Notes: a model not told the origin generated them from the letters alone. A stretch of 60,692 nucleotides of DNA from Chloroflexota bacterium (GCA_018969485.1 JAGWYG010000011.1:1-60692); one strand, 5' to 3'; positions 44,026 through 52,795 are shown, counted from the stretch's first letter. Made by a program: numbers and translations.

Positions 44026-46158
44026 TCACGGCAGCGTCGGCACGCCGAGGTAGAGCCGCGTCGCATACTCCTTGACCATGCGGCGGGTGCTGAAGACCGG
44101 GGCGCACGTCGCGATCGCGGCCTTGCTCGTCGCCAGCCACGATGTCGGGACGCCTGCGTCGTCGCGGGTGAAGAAGCGTGGCACAACCTCGTGCTCGAGG
44201 ATGCGATACAGGTGATCGGCATCGTGCCAGTCCTGCTCCTCCTCGCTGCGGTATTCGCGCTCCTCGCCGATCGCCCAGCCATTGCTGCCATCGTACGCCT
44301 CGGGCCACCAGCCGTCGAGGATGCTGACGTTGACCACGCCGTTCAGGCTGGCCTTCTGGCCGCTGGTGCCGCTGGCTTCGTGTGGCCGGCGCGGCGTGTT
44401 GAGCCAGACGTCGACGCCCTGCACCAGATGACGGGCGACGCACATGTCGTACTCTTCGATGAAGACGATCCTGCCGTAGAATTCGGCTTCCATCGAGAGC
44501 CGGTACACCTGCTGGATGAACAGCTTGCCCGGATGATCGGCAGGGTGTGCCTTGCCGGCGAAGACGATCTGCATCGGCCGCCAGGGATCATGCAGCAGGC
44601 GCCGCAGCCGGTCGAGGTCGCGGAACAGCAGCGTGGCCCGCTTGTAGGTCGCGAAGCGCCGGGCGAATCCGATGGTCAGGGCATCATCGTGCAGCACGGG
44701 CGTGCCGACATCCCAGCCCATGCGGCGATGCCGCCGCGCCACCCGGTCGCGGGCAAACTGCACGAGGTCGGCGCGCAATTGCCCGCGCACCTGCCACAGT
44801 GCCGCGTCGGGAATCTGATGGACGCGCTCCCAGCGCGCGCGGTCGTCGAGCTCGCGCTCCCATCCGGCGCCGAGCGCCGCGTCGTACAGCGGGCGCAGCG
44901 CTGGCGCCAGCCAGGTGGCCGAATGCACGCCGTTGGTGATCGAGGTGATCGGCACCTCATCGCGCGTCGGCGCGCCCTGGTACAGCCACTGCCACATGCC
45001 GCGGGCGACGTGCCCGTGCAATGCGCTGACGCCGTTGTGCTCGCGCGAGCCGCGCAGCGCCAGCACCGTCATGGCGAAGGCCGGGCCCCATGGCTGCTGC
45101 TGCAGCGCGATCTGCATGAACTCGTCGCGAGTGATGCCCAGATGCGCGTAGTCGGGCGCAAAGTAGCGATCGATCAGATCGAGCGGGAATGCGTCATTGC
45201 CCGCCGGGACGGGGGTGTGGGTCGTGAAGACGGCCTGCTCGCGAATCTGGGCCAGCGCATCCGGCGCCGACATGCCGCTCGCGACGCGCTCACGCATCAG
45301 CTCGATCACCAGAAAGGCCGAGTGACCCTCGTTCATGTGCCAGACGGTCGGTGCCAGGCCGAGTTGGCGCAATGCGCGCACGCCGCCGATGCCCAGCACG
45401 ATCTCCTGCGCGACGCGCATCTCCTGGTCGCCACCGTAGAGCCGCGCGGAGAGCTCGCGGTCTTGCGGGCTGTTGGGGTGGATATCGGTATCCATCAGCA
45501 ACAACGCGACACGACCGACCTGCAGCCGGTAGACCTTGGCATAGATCGTGCGTCCAGGTAGCTCGACGGCGACGACGACTTCGTGTCCATCGGCGGTCGT
45601 GGCTGGAATGGCCGGGATGTCGGCGAAGTTGAGCCGCGTGTAGCTGGCGAACTGCCAGCCGCTCTGATCGAGCTCCTGACGAAAGTATCCCTGGGGGTAG
45701 ATGAAGCCGACGGCGACAAACGGCAGGCCCAGATCGCTGGCTTCCTTGACGTGGTCGCCAGCCAGGACACCCAGACCTCCAGAGTAGATCGGCAGCGACT
45801 CGTGAATGCCGAACTCGGCGGAAAAATAGGCGATCAGGTGGCTGGAGGCCGCGCCAAACGCGCGGTCGTGCCAGGTGTCCTGAGCGCCGAGGTAGGCATC
45901 GAGCTCCTGCATCACCGCATCATAGGCCGCGCAGTACGACGGATCGGCGGCGGCGGCATCGAGTGAGGATTGCCGGACGCTGCGCAGGAACTGGACCGGA
46001 TTGTGATACTGCTGCTCCCACAATGCCGGATCGATGCGGCGATACAGCTCCTGGGCTTCGGGATGCCACGTCCACCAGAGATTGTACGCCAGATCGCGCA
46101 GCCGCTCGATACGCGGCGGAGTCGGCGTGAAGAGGAGTTCCGAGCTGACGATTCGCAA
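44026..46158 (-). CDS. glgP: Alpha-glucan (glycogen) phosphorylase, DUF3417 type
   Basis: 710-residue phosphorylase releasing glucose-1-phosphate from glycogen. The N-terminal DUF3417 segment is RDLAYNLWWTWHPEA. Core motifs are YFSAEFGIHESLPIYSGG, GVLAGDHVKEASDLGLP, HMNEGHSAF and TTHTPVPAGNDAF. The pyridoxal-phosphate lysine is in SGTSGQKASLNG, where Gln replaces the usual Met. The start is a TTG at 46158 with AAGGAG 6 nt upstream, matching the family start RIVSSELLF; no ATG is available. A promoter with a repeated upstream element lies about 165-195 nt before it. Confidence 0.92.
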   Translation of the reverse strand: MRIVSSELLFTPTPPRIERLRDLAYNLWWTWHPEAQELYRRIDPALWEQQYHNPVQFLRSVRQSSLDAAAADPSYCAAYDAVMQELDAYLGAQDTWHDRAFGAASSHLIAYFSAEFGIHESLPIYSGGLGVLAGDHVKEASDLGLPFVAVGFIYPQGYFRQELDQSGWQFASYTRLNFADIPAIPATTADGHEVVVAVELPGRTIYAKVYRLQVGRVALLLMDTDIHPNSPQDRELSARLYGGDQEMRVAQEIVLGIGGVRALRQLGLAPTVWHMNEGHSAFLVIELMRERVASGMSAPDALAQIREQAVFTTHTPVPAGNDAFPLDLIDRYFAPDYAHLGITRDEFMQIALQQQPWGPAFAMTVLALRGSREHNGVSALHGHVARGMWQWLYQGAPTRDEVPITSITNGVHSATWLAPALRPLYDAALGAGWERELDDRARWERVHQIPDAALWQVRGQLRADLVQFARDRVARRHRRMGWDVGTPVLHDDALTIGFARRFATYKRATLLFRDLDRLRRLLHDPWRPMQIVFAGKAHPADHPGKLFIQQVYRLSMEAEFYGRIVFIEEYDMCVARHLVQGVDVWLNTPRRPHEASGTSGQKASLNGVVNVSILDGWWPEAYDGSNGWAIGEEREYRSEEEQDWHDADHLYRILEHEVVPRFFTRDDAGVPTSWLATSKAAIATCAPVFSTRRMVKEYATRLYLGVPTLP

Positions 46159-46323
46159 TGGTCGCTCCTTCTCGTCGAGGCATCGTCGGGTCGACGATGC
46201 ACCACGGTTCGCCCACACCGACGTCATCGTCAGTTCCGTGGCGCGACATGCTGTGCCGCGTCGTCCGCACCATCGGGGATCCTCGCGGCGGCGGGAGGAT
46301 GCGACGGGCGGCGTGCCGCCGCC

Positions 46324-46353
46324 ACTATACAACGCCACGCGCGTGTGGTGCAA
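46324..46353 (-). promoter_or_regulatory. Promoter of glgP within a direct repeat
   Basis: On the minus strand TTGCAC (46348-46353) and TATAGT (46324-46329) are 18 nt apart. The -35 and spacer lie in a 24-bp sequence that is repeated exactly 61 bp upstream (46393-46416), so the element may be a duplicated promoter or operator. Confidence 0.6.
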
Positions 46354-46416
46354 GCCGGGCATGCCAGCAGCGGCGGCTCGACCAGCCGATACACGCCACG
46401 CGCGTGTGGTGCAAGC
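46332..46416. repeat. Two perfect 24-bp direct repeats
   Basis: Identical 24-bp copies at 46332-46355 and 46393-46416, each containing the near-palindrome CCACGCGCGTGTGG. The spacing of 61 bp places the -35 of the glgP promoter inside the first copy. Confidence 0.85.
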
Positions 46417-46470
46417 GCCGTGGGCCGTGTGGGCCGTGGGGTGCGTTCGGGGGTGTGGTGTTTGGATGAC

Positions 46471-46600
46471 GCGGCGGGCCTGGCCGGCGGCGGCGCCCGA
46501 GCCCCGGCCGGCCATCCCGCACCGCCTGGACGGGCGCTCGCCGTATCAGCGGGCGGTATCGCGTGTGTCTACGGGCCAACCCTCCCCGGACGGCCGTGAG
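46471..46600 (+). repeat. Dispersed intergenic repeat, copy 2
   Basis: Shares with copies 1 and 3 a run including GCCTGG, CATCCCGCACCGCCTGGACG and CCGTATCAGCGGGCGG. It is the most diverged copy. It lies between glgP and the DUF151 gene. Confidence 0.55.
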
Positions 46601-46834
46601 CCGTGGGGCCCGGCGCTCCGGCCCCGCGCCGCGCGCGCCGCACCTGCCGTGGGGATCATGCGACGGCTGTGGGGAGGACGGCCAGCCTTCGGCGTGCGGG
46701 ACTGTACGCCAGGAACACCAGCGCCGCCCGGCGCATCGGGCCGCAGCAGCGCGCCGCGCGGCGGCGACGCCCGATGCGGCGGCACCGTACCGGCGCAGCC
46801 GGAGCCCCCGCTGCCACGCGTCGTGAACGGGCGG

Positions 46835-47437
46835 TCAGCTATCGTTCTTCCGCCGCTCGTCGTCGTCGAGATCCAGGGTGTTGATGAAATCGCGAAACAG
46901 CGACAGACCTTCCTCGGCGCTCGCCGCGGGTGGCGCAGGATTCGCCGACGGCTCCGGCTCGCTGGCAGGCAATGCCGCTGCGGCGGGCGCCGCGGGTGGC
47001 GCAGCCGCGTCGGCGTCGCCGTCGGCCGCATCCTCATCATCGAACAGGACGCCGGCCTGATCGAGCACATGGGTGGCGACGAAGATCGGCGCATCGCAGC
47101 GCACGGCGAGCGCGATGGCGTCGCTCGGGCGCGCATCGAGCGTGATCATCTGGTGGTCGCGTTCGGCTTCGATGCGTGCGTAGAACGTTCCCTCGCTCAC
47201 GTCGCTGACCAGCACACGGCTGATCGATGCGCCGAGTTGCGCGATGACGGTCTTCAGCAGATCATGCGTCATGGGACGCTGCGCTTCGTGCCCCTGGAGC
47301 GCCATGGCGATCGCGTCGGCCTCGAACGGGCCGATCCAGATCGGCAGGTATCGCCGATTCTCGGGCTCGCGCAGCACGACGACGCGGTGCTGTGTCAGCA
47401 GGCTGATCCGGATGCTGTCAACGGATACACGGATCAT
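46835..47437 (-). CDS. BFN/DUF151-family bifunctional nuclease-like protein
   Basis: 200 residues. The N-terminal 130 match the DUF151/BFN family: ILLTQHR-type start, YLPIWIGPFEADAIAMAL, ARPSDAIALAVRCDAPIFV. This is followed by a Pro/Ala-rich linker and a conserved-looking C-terminus (LFRDFINTLDLDDDER). Family members have been described as nucleases or as regulators of stress or B12-related enzymes in different species; I do not assign one. It is transcribed away from the EF-G paralogue across a 592-bp gap. Confidence 0.85.
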   Translation of the reverse strand: MIRVSVDSIRISLLTQHRVVVLREPENRRYLPIWIGPFEADAIAMALQGHEAQRPMTHDLLKTVIAQLGASISRVLVSDVSEGTFYARIEAERDHQMITLDARPSDAIALAVRCDAPIFVATHVLDQAGVLFDDEDAADGDADAAAPPAAPAAAALPASEPEPSANPAPPAASAEEGLSLFRDFINTLDLDDDERRKNDS

Positions 47438-47644
47438 GAATCGACCTTTCCGGCGCCATACCGGGGAGGCATCAACGGCGCCAGTTGCGATAGCCTCATC
47501 CGGTCATGACCAATATACTACCACGGCGCTTCATGGTGCGTCAAGACGCCGCCGGTTGCGCTCAGGGCGCCGTCAGCGTTCCTGGCGCTCTGCCTCAGGC
47601 GCTGTGTTCTGGCTGCTGCTGGCGGCGCAGCCGCCCCGATCCCC

Positions 47645-47700
47645 CACCGGCGACCGCAAGGGTCGCCCCACCGTGCGGGCGATCCCGTGGGGGCACCCCT
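47645..47700 (-). repeat. Dispersed intergenic repeat module 1, second copy
   Basis: Read on the minus strand this matches 39931-39974 over about 42 bp, including ATCGCCCGCACGGTGGGG. The sequence can form an imperfect hairpin and resembles REP-type elements. Confidence 0.6.
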
Positions 47701-47754
47701 TGCGGGTGCCCGCGATGATCCCAGTTCGGCGGCGGGGCTGCCCGGCGAGGCAGC

Positions 47755-47868
47755 GGAGACGCCATTCTGCTGCGGCACGCGCACGTCCAGGTGCTGCGGG
47801 ACGTTCGGCCAGGGCTCGGACGCCAGGCGCCGCAGCGGATGCGGTTCACCGCGGCATTCCAGCGACCC
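47755..47868 (-). repeat. Dispersed intergenic repeat, copy 3 (inverted)
   Basis: Reverse-complement copy of 40047-40172, with CTGCGGCGCCTGGCGTCC and CGTGCCGCAGCAGAATGG aligning to it. It reads CRGEP, LRRLA and PWPNVP in the same frame as copy 1, but no full gene is evident. Confidence 0.6.
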
Positions 47869-48029
47869 ACCCCCGAGCGTGGGGCGCTCCCGTGGCCCGT
47901 ACCACGCCTGCGTGGGTGATTCACGACCCGCGGGCACCACGCCCGGGATGCGCGCACCGGCCGCCGCACACACCCTGGGCGACGCACACCCCTCGGGGCG
48001 CAGGCGTGCGTCGCCACAGCCGCCGTGGC

Positions 48030-50117
48030 TCAGCCACGATCCTCGCGGCCGGCCTGGAGCGCCGCCGCGAGATGCGCCGGCAGGTCGGCGAAGTGGTCGA
48101 AGCGCATGGTGAAGCGCCCGCGCCCCTGCGTCAGCGAGCGCACGTCCGTCGCATAGCGCAGCACTTCGGCATACGGCACATGCGCCGTGATCGTCGTGCG
48201 TCCGTCGCCGTCGGGCAGCATGCCCAGCACCCGGCCCCGACGCGTCGTCAGGTCGCTCATGATATCGCCGGCGTGTGCATCCGGCACCACGACCTCGAGC
48301 TCATAGATGGGTTCCATGATCACCGGGCCAGCCTTGGCAGCAGCGAGGCGGAACGCCTCCTGACCGGCGATCTGGAACGCGATATCCTTGCTGTCGACCG
48401 GATGCATCTTGCCGTCGAACAGCTCAACCCGCACGTCGACCACCTGATTGCCCGTTGCGACGCCCTCGAGCATCGCAGCGCGCACGCCCTTCTCGACCGA
48501 CGGCACAAATGCGCGGTCGATCACGCCGCCGACGATGGCATTGACGAACTCCAGCGGATCAGTGCGCGCCGGATCGGGCGGCAGGGGCTCGATGCGCAGG
48601 CTCACGTCGGCAAACTGCCCGGCGCCGCCGGTCTGCTTCTTGTGGCGATACTGGGCCTCGGCCTTGCCGCGGATGGTCTCGCGGTACGGCACGCGGGGCA
48701 GTTCGAGCTCGACATCGACGCCAAACTTGCGCTTCATGCGTTCGGCGATCAGCTGGAGGTGCGGCTCGCTCAGGCCCGACAGCATCGTCTCACCGGTCAT
48801 CGCGTCACGCGAGATATGCAGCGTCGGGTCTTCCTCGACGATGTGATGGAGCGCACCGCCGAGCTTGTCGAGATCGGCGCGCGTCCGCGGTTTCACCACG
48901 ACGGTATGTGCCGTCGGCGGGAACGCGATGGGATCGAGCGCGAGCGTGCGCTCACGGCCGCACAGCGTATCGCCGGTGATCACATCACCGAGCTTGGTGA
49001 GTGCGCCGACCTCGCCCGGGCCCAGGCTCAGCACCGGCAGCGTCTCCTTGCCGCGCACCGCAAACAGCTGTCCGAGCCGTTCCTCGCGGCCGGTACGCGG
49101 GTTGACCACCGTGCTGTTGGCCAGCAGCGTGCCGCTGAAGATACGCACATAGCTGATCTTGCCATAGGGGTCGATGAGCGTCTTGAACACCAGTGCCGTC
49201 AGCGGTGCGGCGGCCTCGGGGGCGATCGTGGTGCGTCGCCCACCCTCGAGGGCCGACACCGGGCGGCGCGCCGCAGCGGGGAAGCTGTCGAGGATGCCGT
49301 TCAGCAGCTGCGCCATGCCCGCAACCTGCGCCGCCGAACCGCAGAAGACCGGCACGATGCTGCCGTTGGCGATGCCGCTGCGCAGCCCCTGCTGCAGCTC
49401 GTCGGTGGTCAGCGCATCCGCGCCACCCTCGAGATAGCGCTCGATCAGGTCATCATTGGTCGCCGCGATGCGGTCGATCAGCACCTCGCGCCACTGCTGC
49501 TCGAGGGCGTGCAGTTCGGCCGGAATGTCGGCCTCGATAAATGTGCCATCGTGGCTCGGCGCAATCAGCCAGGCGCGCTGGCGGCGCAGCGAGATGATGC
49601 CGGCGAACTCACGCTCGGCGCCGATCGGCAACTGCATCGGCACGACTGCTTCGTCGAGGCGTTCGCGCGCCTGCTCGACGGTGCGGATGAACGCTGCATG
49701 TTCGCGATCCATCTTGTTGACGAAGATGATCCGCGGCACCTGGGCCAGCCGTGCTGCCTCCCAGGCCAGTTCCGTGCCCACCTCGACGCCGCCGGCAGCG
49801 TCGAGCACCAGCACCACGCCGTCGACGACGCGCATCGCCGCCGCCAGATCGCCGGCGAAGTCGGCGTAGCCCGGCACGTCGATCAGCGTGATCTTGTGGC
49901 CGTTCCACTCGACGGGCGCCACGCCGAGGTTGATCGAATGCCGCAGGCGCTGCTCGTCGGGGTCAAAATCCGTCACCGTGGTACCATCCTCGACGCGGCC
50001 GGCACGCGCGACCGCGTGCGCCGTCAGCAACAGCACCTCGGTGAGGGTCGTCTTGCCACTGCCACCGTGGCCGAACACCCCGATGGTGTGGGTCCGTTCC
50101 GGAGGATACGATTTCAT
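48030..50117 (-). CDS. Elongation factor G-like GTPase (EF-G paralogue)
   Basis: 695-residue translational GTPase of the EF-G/FusA family. The P-loop is GHGGSGKTT (16-24), where canonical EF-G has AHIDAGKTT, so this belongs to the divergent EF-G2-type group. The DxxG element is DVPGYADF and the NKxD element is NKMD. Domains II-V are present, with PYGKISYVRIFSG, PVVEEDP-like HIVEEDPTLHI, GYRETIRGKAEAQYRHK-type domain IV and the C-terminal IMEPIYELEVVVPD. It keeps full length without gaps. The ATG at 50117 lies inside a 226-bp tandem duplication that also includes the end of fabG. The role relative to the main EF-G is unknown. Confidence 0.9.
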   Translation of the reverse strand: MKSYPPERTHTIGVFGHGGSGKTTLTEVLLLTAHAVARAGRVEDGTTVTDFDPDEQRLRHSINLGVAPVEWNGHKITLIDVPGYADFAGDLAAAMRVVDGVVLVLDAAGGVEVGTELAWEAARLAQVPRIIFVNKMDREHAAFIRTVEQARERLDEAVVPMQLPIGAEREFAGIISLRRQRAWLIAPSHDGTFIEADIPAELHALEQQWREVLIDRIAATNDDLIERYLEGGADALTTDELQQGLRSGIANGSIVPVFCGSAAQVAGMAQLLNGILDSFPAAARRPVSALEGGRRTTIAPEAAAPLTALVFKTLIDPYGKISYVRIFSGTLLANSTVVNPRTGREERLGQLFAVRGKETLPVLSLGPGEVGALTKLGDVITGDTLCGRERTLALDPIAFPPTAHTVVVKPRTRADLDKLGGALHHIVEEDPTLHISRDAMTGETMLSGLSEPHLQLIAERMKRKFGVDVELELPRVPYRETIRGKAEAQYRHKKQTGGAGQFADVSLRIEPLPPDPARTDPLEFVNAIVGGVIDRAFVPSVEKGVRAAMLEGVATGNQVVDVRVELFDGKMHPVDSKDIAFQIAGQEAFRLAAAKAGPVIMEPIYELEVVVPDAHAGDIMSDLTTRRGRVLGMLPDGDGRTTITAHVPYAEVLRYATDVRSLTQGRGRFTMRFDHFADLPAHLAAALQAGREDRG

Positions 50118-50532
50118 GGCTGGCTCACTTTCTGGTGATCATCGTCGACCCCATCGGCACATGCCGCACGCTGGTGAGGCCAGGTCGCCGCACCGCATCG
50201 CGCAGCGAAGCTCGTCGTGACCGGCCGCCCCGGCGATCCCGGCGGCGGCGCCAGGCTCAGGACATCACCATCCCGCCGTCGACAGCGACCGTCTGGCCGG
50301 TGATGTCGATGGTGCGGTTCCGTTGTGGAGGATACGATGTCATGGCTGGCTCGCGTTCTGGTGATCATCATCGACCCCATCGGCACATGCCGCGCGCTGG
50401 TGAGGCCAGGCCGCCGCACCGCATCGCGCAGCGAAGCCCGTCGTGACTGGCCGCCCCGGCGATCCCGGCGGCGGCGCCAGGCTCAGGACATCACCATCCC
50501 GCCGTCGACGGCGATCGTCTGGCCGGTGATGT
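50081..50532. repeat. 226-bp tandem duplication joining the ends of two genes
   Basis: Two copies, about 50081-50306 and 50307-50532, with the same order and a handful of substitutions. Each copy carries a version of the first codons of the EF-G gene plus Shine-Dalgarno, the intergenic region, and the last codons of fabG. Only the outer copies belong to complete genes; the middle part is a duplicated gene start and gene end without function. The gap 50118-50482 contains nothing else. Confidence 0.92.
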
Positions 50533-51235
50533 AGGCAGCAGCATCAGATGCCAGGAAGCACACCACCGCAGCGACTTCGGCAGCGCTGCCGTAGCGTTTC
50601 AGCGGGATGCTCTCGAGCGCCGCGCTGCGGGCGGCCTCGCCCAGCACGGCGGTCATGTCAGTGTCGATGAACCCTGGCGCGACCGCATTGACGGTCACCT
50701 GGCGCGACGCCACTTCGCGGGCCACCGAACGGGTGAAGCCGAGCAGGCCAGCCTTGGCGGCGGCATAGTTGGCCTGGCCGGCGTTGCCCGCCACACCGAC
50801 CACCGAGCTGATATTGATGATGCGGCCATGGGCGCTCTTGAGCAGCGGCCGCAGCGCCGCGCGCGTGCACAGAAACGCGCCCCGCAGGTTGGTGTCGAGC
50901 ACCGCGTCGAAGTCGTCATCCTTCATGCGCATCAACAGACCGTCGCGGGTGATCCCGGCGTTGTTCACCAGAATGTCAAGGCCGCCGGCCAGCGTCATGA
51001 TCTGCCTGATCAGGGCGTCGACCGATTCGCGGTCCGCGACATCGGCCTGCAGCACGTCGGCACGGCCGCCAGCCTCGCGGATCGTGGCGGCCACCTGCTC
51101 GGCCGCATCGCCGCGATCGCGATAGTTGATCACGACCCGCGCGCCGGCGGCGGCCAACGCCAGCGCAATCGCACGGCCGATCCCGCGGCTTGCGCCGGTG
51201 ACCAGCGCGACGCGGTTGGTCAGGTCAGGCTGCAT
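50483..51235 (-). CDS. fabG: 3-oxoacyl-[acyl-carrier-protein] reductase FabG
   Basis: NADPH-dependent ketoreductase of fatty-acid synthesis, 250 residues. It has the cofactor loop TGASRGIGRAIA, DILVNNAGIT, the catalytic Ser in INISSVVGVAGN and the YxxxK motif in YAAAKAG, and ends AVDGGMVMS. AGGAG lies 4 nt before the ATG. The 3' end lies in the tandem duplication. Related short-chain dehydrogenases share these motifs, so a role outside fatty-acid synthesis cannot be excluded. Confidence 0.9.
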   Translation of the reverse strand: MQPDLTNRVALVTGASRGIGRAIALALAAAGARVVINYRDRGDAAEQVAATIREAGGRADVLQADVADRESVDALIRQIMTLAGGLDILVNNAGITRDGLLMRMKDDDFDAVLDTNLRGAFLCTRAALRPLLKSAHGRIINISSVVGVAGNAGQANYAAAKAGLLGFTRSVAREVASRQVTVNAVAPGFIDTDMTAVLGEAARSAALESIPLKRYGSAAEVAAVVCFLASDAAAYITGQTIAVDGGMVMS

Positions 51236-51249
51236 GCGCTCCTCCCTTC

Positions 51250-52194
51250 TCAGTTCGCGATGTCGTAGAGCGTCTGGCCGTCGATCAGGACGATCGGCCG
51301 ATCTTTGGCCGCCTTGGTCGCGCCCGGGGTGAATTCGGTCGAAGTGATCACCACACCATGCCGGCACGACTCGCGCTTCATGTCCTGGATGAGCGACTCG
51401 ACCGGCCCAGGCGTGACGCGATCGGCGACGCACAGCCGCAGATGCCACGGCTGGCCCTCGTGGCTGAGCCACAGGTCGAGGTAGCGATCTTTGTGTGTGA
51501 AGCGGTAGTCCTTGAAGGTGAAGCCCTTCTTCTTGAACAGCGCATTGACGTACGACCCCAACTGCGGCAGCGAGAGGCCGCGCAGGTCCTCGACATTGCG
51601 CACGGTACCGGGCTTCTCGAGGCCACCGCCACGCGCCTCGACCTCGGCGCGCAGTTCGCGGTTGCGCACCTCGGCGCGCCCGGCGGTGGTGGCGCCGAAG
51701 GTGCAGAAGACGATCAGCGAGATGCCGATGAACCCGCCGGTGGTGATCCAGGCCTGTGCCAGCAGTACCTCGAGCACCCCCGGATCGAGGGTCGTCGGAT
51801 CGATCGGCGCACCGTCGGCGCCGACGCCGATCAGGCCCGAGGCGGCGGCAAGCTGGGCGCCGTAGGGTGTGACGTTGATCACGATCCCGAGCAGGACGCT
51901 CGCCACCAGCGCGCCGATCAGCCCGGTCATGAATCCGTGGAGCCCGAAGTGCCCGGGTACGCGGCGCGCCAGCAGCAGGCCGACGCCGACCGGGACAATG
52001 CCGGCGACGAAGGCGAGCACGCCGGCCTGGAGCAGCGTCAGTGGCATCAGGATGCCGGAGGCGATGCCGAAGAGCAGCACCGGACCCCAGCGCAGTTCAC
52101 GGAAGCCGGCGCCCAGATCGCTCAGCGTGCGCGCGACGATCCCGCGCGGTTCGGTGGGGCGCTCGCTCACCGGCTGACTTCCCTCGGTCGTCAT
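51250..52194 (-). CDS. Membrane protein with C-terminal Mrr-like nuclease fold
   Basis: 314 residues. The first 175 contain five or so hydrophobic segments (including TLLQAGVLAFVAGIVPVGVG and GFIGISLIVFCTFGATTAG). The last 110 resemble the Mrr/RE-like endonuclease domain: LFKKKGFTFKDYRF, YLDLWLSH, HGVVITSTEFTPGATKAA and LIDGQTLYDI are typical. The catalytic Gln-x-Lys of the family is missing from its expected place (HLRLCV), so nuclease activity is doubtful; the fold may serve binding. It is 14 nt upstream of fabG. Confidence 0.75.
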   Translation of the reverse strand: MTTEGSQPVSERPTEPRGIVARTLSDLGAGFRELRWGPVLLFGIASGILMPLTLLQAGVLAFVAGIVPVGVGLLLARRVPGHFGLHGFMTGLIGALVASVLLGIVINVTPYGAQLAAASGLIGVGADGAPIDPTTLDPGVLEVLLAQAWITTGGFIGISLIVFCTFGATTAGRAEVRNRELRAEVEARGGGLEKPGTVRNVEDLRGLSLPQLGSYVNALFKKKGFTFKDYRFTHKDRYLDLWLSHEGQPWHLRLCVADRVTPGPVESLIQDMKRESCRHGVVITSTEFTPGATKAAKDRPIVLIDGQTLYDIAN

Positions 52195-52212
52195 AGGTCG
52201 ATCCTCATCGCA

Positions 52213-52701
52213 TCATTGGTCGGAACGTGCGGGTGTTGCCGGGGCATCGTCGCGGACGAGTAGCTGATCGACGGCGGCGCGCAACATGCCCAGGTCGCTG
52301 AATGACCGGTAGACCGAGGCGAACCGGATGTAGGCGACTTCGTCGAGATCACGCAGGTGCTGCATGACGATGTCGCCGATGGTCGCCGAGGCGACTTCGG
52401 CGCTGTCGAGCGCGAGGAATGCCGCCTCGACGTCGCCGGCGAAGGCTTCGAGCTGCTGCGCCGAGATTGGCCGCCGGTAGCAGGCGGTCCGCACGCCGCG
52501 CATCAGCTTCTCGCGGTCGTAGGGCTCGCGCTCGCCGGTCTTCTTGACGACGGTGATGATGACGCTCTCGATGCGCTCGAACGTGGTGAACCGCCGGCCG
52601 CAGACGGCGCAGCGGCGACGTCGCCGGATGGTCTCGCCGGCGTGGAGCTTGCGAGTGTCGATGACGTCGGTCTCGTGATGGTGGCAGTACGGACAGCGCA
52701 T
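52213..52701 (-). CDS. nrdR: Ribonucleotide reductase repressor NrdR
   Basis: 162-residue zinc-ribbon/ATP-cone repressor. Zinc cysteines are CPYCHH and CAVCGRRF. The ATP-cone begins [16 protein letters not shown] and ends [10 protein letters not shown]-like. The length is normal. The gene appears to be leaderless: TATAAT lies at 52708-52713 on the minus strand, which would place the transcription start at the A of the ATG. Confidence 0.95.
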   Translation of the reverse strand: MRCPYCHHHETDVIDTRKLHAGETIRRRRRCAVCGRRFTTFERIESVIITVVKKTGEREPYDREKLMRGVRTACYRRPISAQQLEAFAGDVEAAFLALDSAEVASATIGDIVMQHLRDLDEVAYIRFASVYRSFSDLGMLRAAVDQLLVRDDAPATPARSDQ

Positions 52702-52707
52702 GCCGGC

Positions 52708-52716
52708 ATTATAGCA
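52708..52716 (-). promoter_or_regulatory. Extended -10 of a leaderless nrdR transcript
   Basis: TGCTATAAT on the minus strand is an extended -10 (TG-N-TATAAT). Its distance to the ATG predicts a transcript starting at the first base of the start codon. Confidence 0.65.
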
Positions 52717-52789
52717 TATGCGCCTGGCCCGGGCAGATCGTGGGCGTGGGCGCGCGGCGCACGGGCGTCAGGTGACGATGCGGATCTGC

Positions 52790-52795
52790 TACAAT
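52790..52795 (+). promoter_or_regulatory. -10 element of the PhyH gene
   Basis: TGCTACAAT contains an extended -10 (TG-N-TACAAT). No clear -35. The start would lie near 52802, about 28 nt before the ATG at 52831, which has GGAGG 6 nt upstream. Confidence 0.5.

Larger units (their letters stand above)
46159..46834. other. 676-bp intergenic region upstream of glgP
   Basis: Holds the glgP promoter region (46324-46353), two 24-bp direct repeats and copy 2 of the dispersed repeat (46471-46600). No gene was supported. A long open frame across it on the plus strand has no recognisable homology and follows the repeat sequence. Confidence 0.6.
47438..48029. other. 592-bp intergenic region with inverted repeat modules
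   Basis: Between the starts of the DUF151 gene and the end of the EF-G gene. It holds copies of the two repeat modules also found at 39931-40172, in opposite orientation and with the module order swapped. No gene was identified; the only long minus frame (47518-47973) simply follows the repeat sequence. Confidence 0.6.

Noticed and set aside
47518-47973. Minus-strand open frame of 151 codons
   Set aside because: It follows the intergenic repeat, lacks a Shine-Dalgarno, and its similarity to copy 1 covers only a short peptide; treated as a repeat.
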